11,255 bases of DNA, from assembly GCA_903950295.1 (NCBI GenBank), contig CAJBAP010000134.1, forward strand, positions 1 through 11,255, given 5' to 3'. Positions 10,831 through 11,255 of this stretch are shown here, one piece after another. This DNA is from an uncultured Rhodocyclaceae bacterium (lineage in GTDB: Bacteria; Pseudomonadota; Gammaproteobacteria; Burkholderiales; Rhodocyclaceae). The translations under genes and the position numbers were made by a program. Below the pieces are notes generated by a model. It did not search any database, had not been told where the DNA came from, and saw nothing but the letters and a program-made list of their open reading frames with translations. Every line of letters starts with the position of its first letter. Positions within the stretch are counted from its first letter, which is position 1.

Positions 10831-11255
10831 ATGACCGATACTCTGGACATCCGCCCCAATGCCGAAGACCCGCTGGAGCAGCACCTTGCCGAGGTGCAGC
10901 TGCTGCTGTCTCGCCATCGCCGCGTCGAGGATCTGGTGCATCGGCAGGACATGCCGCGCCACGAGTTGGTCGAGGAGGTCGTGCATAAACAGCACTTGGT
11001 CGAGTTGCAGAAACTACTCAACCGGCTCGATACCCATTCCATCGCCCGCGTTCTCGAAACCCTGCCCGAAGAAGATCGCGACGTAGCCTGGCAGCAGGTC
11101 GCTGAAGCGCGGTGCGAACCGATTCTCGAGTTGTTGCCCGACGATGTGCGCGAAGAACTGGTCGGTGCGCGCACCTATGCGAGCGTGCGCAACATGCTCA
11201 ATGCCTTCGAGCTCAAGAATGGCCGCCTGGCACAGGTGCAGGTCGATAGCCGTGC
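10831..11255 (+). CDS. Magnesium transporter, MgtE-N-like domain with probable CorA continuation (3' end outside window)
   Basis: Only the first 141 residues are visible. Residues about 15-115 are helical and acidic and resemble the MgtE intracellular N domain (LVEEVVHKQHLVELQKLLNRLD, SIARVLETLPEEDRDVAWQQV, ILELLPDDVREELV), which senses cytosolic Mg2+. In MgtE the next element should be a CBS-domain pair. Here the text after VGARTYASVRNMLNAFEL reads KNGRLAQVQVDSRA, which looks like the start of a CorA-type soluble domain. I therefore expect an MgtE-N/CorA hybrid rather than mgtE itself; the deciding C terminus (GMN motif or MgtE membrane domain) is outside. The start is ATG 10831, with no strong ribosome-binding site. 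It is probably co-transcribed with mtgA. Confidence 0.65.
   Translation, partial: MTDTLDIRPNAEDPLEQHLAEVQLLLSRHRRVEDLVHRQDMPRHELVEEVVHKQHLVELQKLLNRLDTHSIARVLETLPEEDRDVAWQQVAEARCEPILELLPDDVREELVGARTYASVRNMLNAFELKNGRLAQVQVDSR

Overview
The window reads as a piece of a GC-rich Proteobacterium chromosome. I infer a betaproteobacterium close to Rhodocyclales, from the housekeeping order (RNB-family ribonuclease, TonB-like protein, NYN/LOTUS protein, aroE, mtgA, Mg transporter) and the general look of the proteins. No rRNA or tRNA is present, so the taxonomy is not proven.

Layout. 1-1475: esterase yqiA (its first codons lie outside the window) overlapping the permease rarD. 1476-3117: an accessory block. 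It holds an N-terminal scrap of a type I restriction subunit (hsdR), a regulated promoter, a winged-helix regulator, an AbiEii/MenA-like nucleotidyltransferase, and an N-terminal scrap of hsdM translationally overlapped with the nucleotidyltransferase. 3134-7893: housekeeping genes rnb-like, tonB-like, NYN/OST-HTH and aroE, all on the + strand. 7894-10088: a second accessory block between aroE and mtgA with three toxin-antitoxin pairs. A TumE/TumA pair (- strand) is followed by an integron-type attC site, a HigB/HigA-type pair whose stop codon lies inside that attC (- strand), and a second, divergent TumE/TumA pair (+ strand). 10101-11255: mtgA and the start of an MgtE-N/CorA-like magnesium transporter, cut by the window end.

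Three things stand out. First, a short repeat (core GTCGGCGCTGGCGGGACGGC, about 24 bp in full) occurs six times in 11 kb. It lies in both orientations and at the edges of the accessory modules, directly against both truncated hsd genes and on both sides of tumEA-2. It also lies in frame inside yqiA and the NYN gene. Second, a lone attC with a TA cassette sits in the chromosome with no integrase in view. Third, all three toxin genes have a TTGACA-17-nnnGAT promoter placed so that transcription should start at or almost at the start codon.

Working model (inference): the repeat marks sites of rearrangement where defence and addiction modules were inserted or trimmed around a conserved housekeeping backbone. 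The HTH-nucleotidyltransferase pair is the surviving part of a type I restriction-modification operon.
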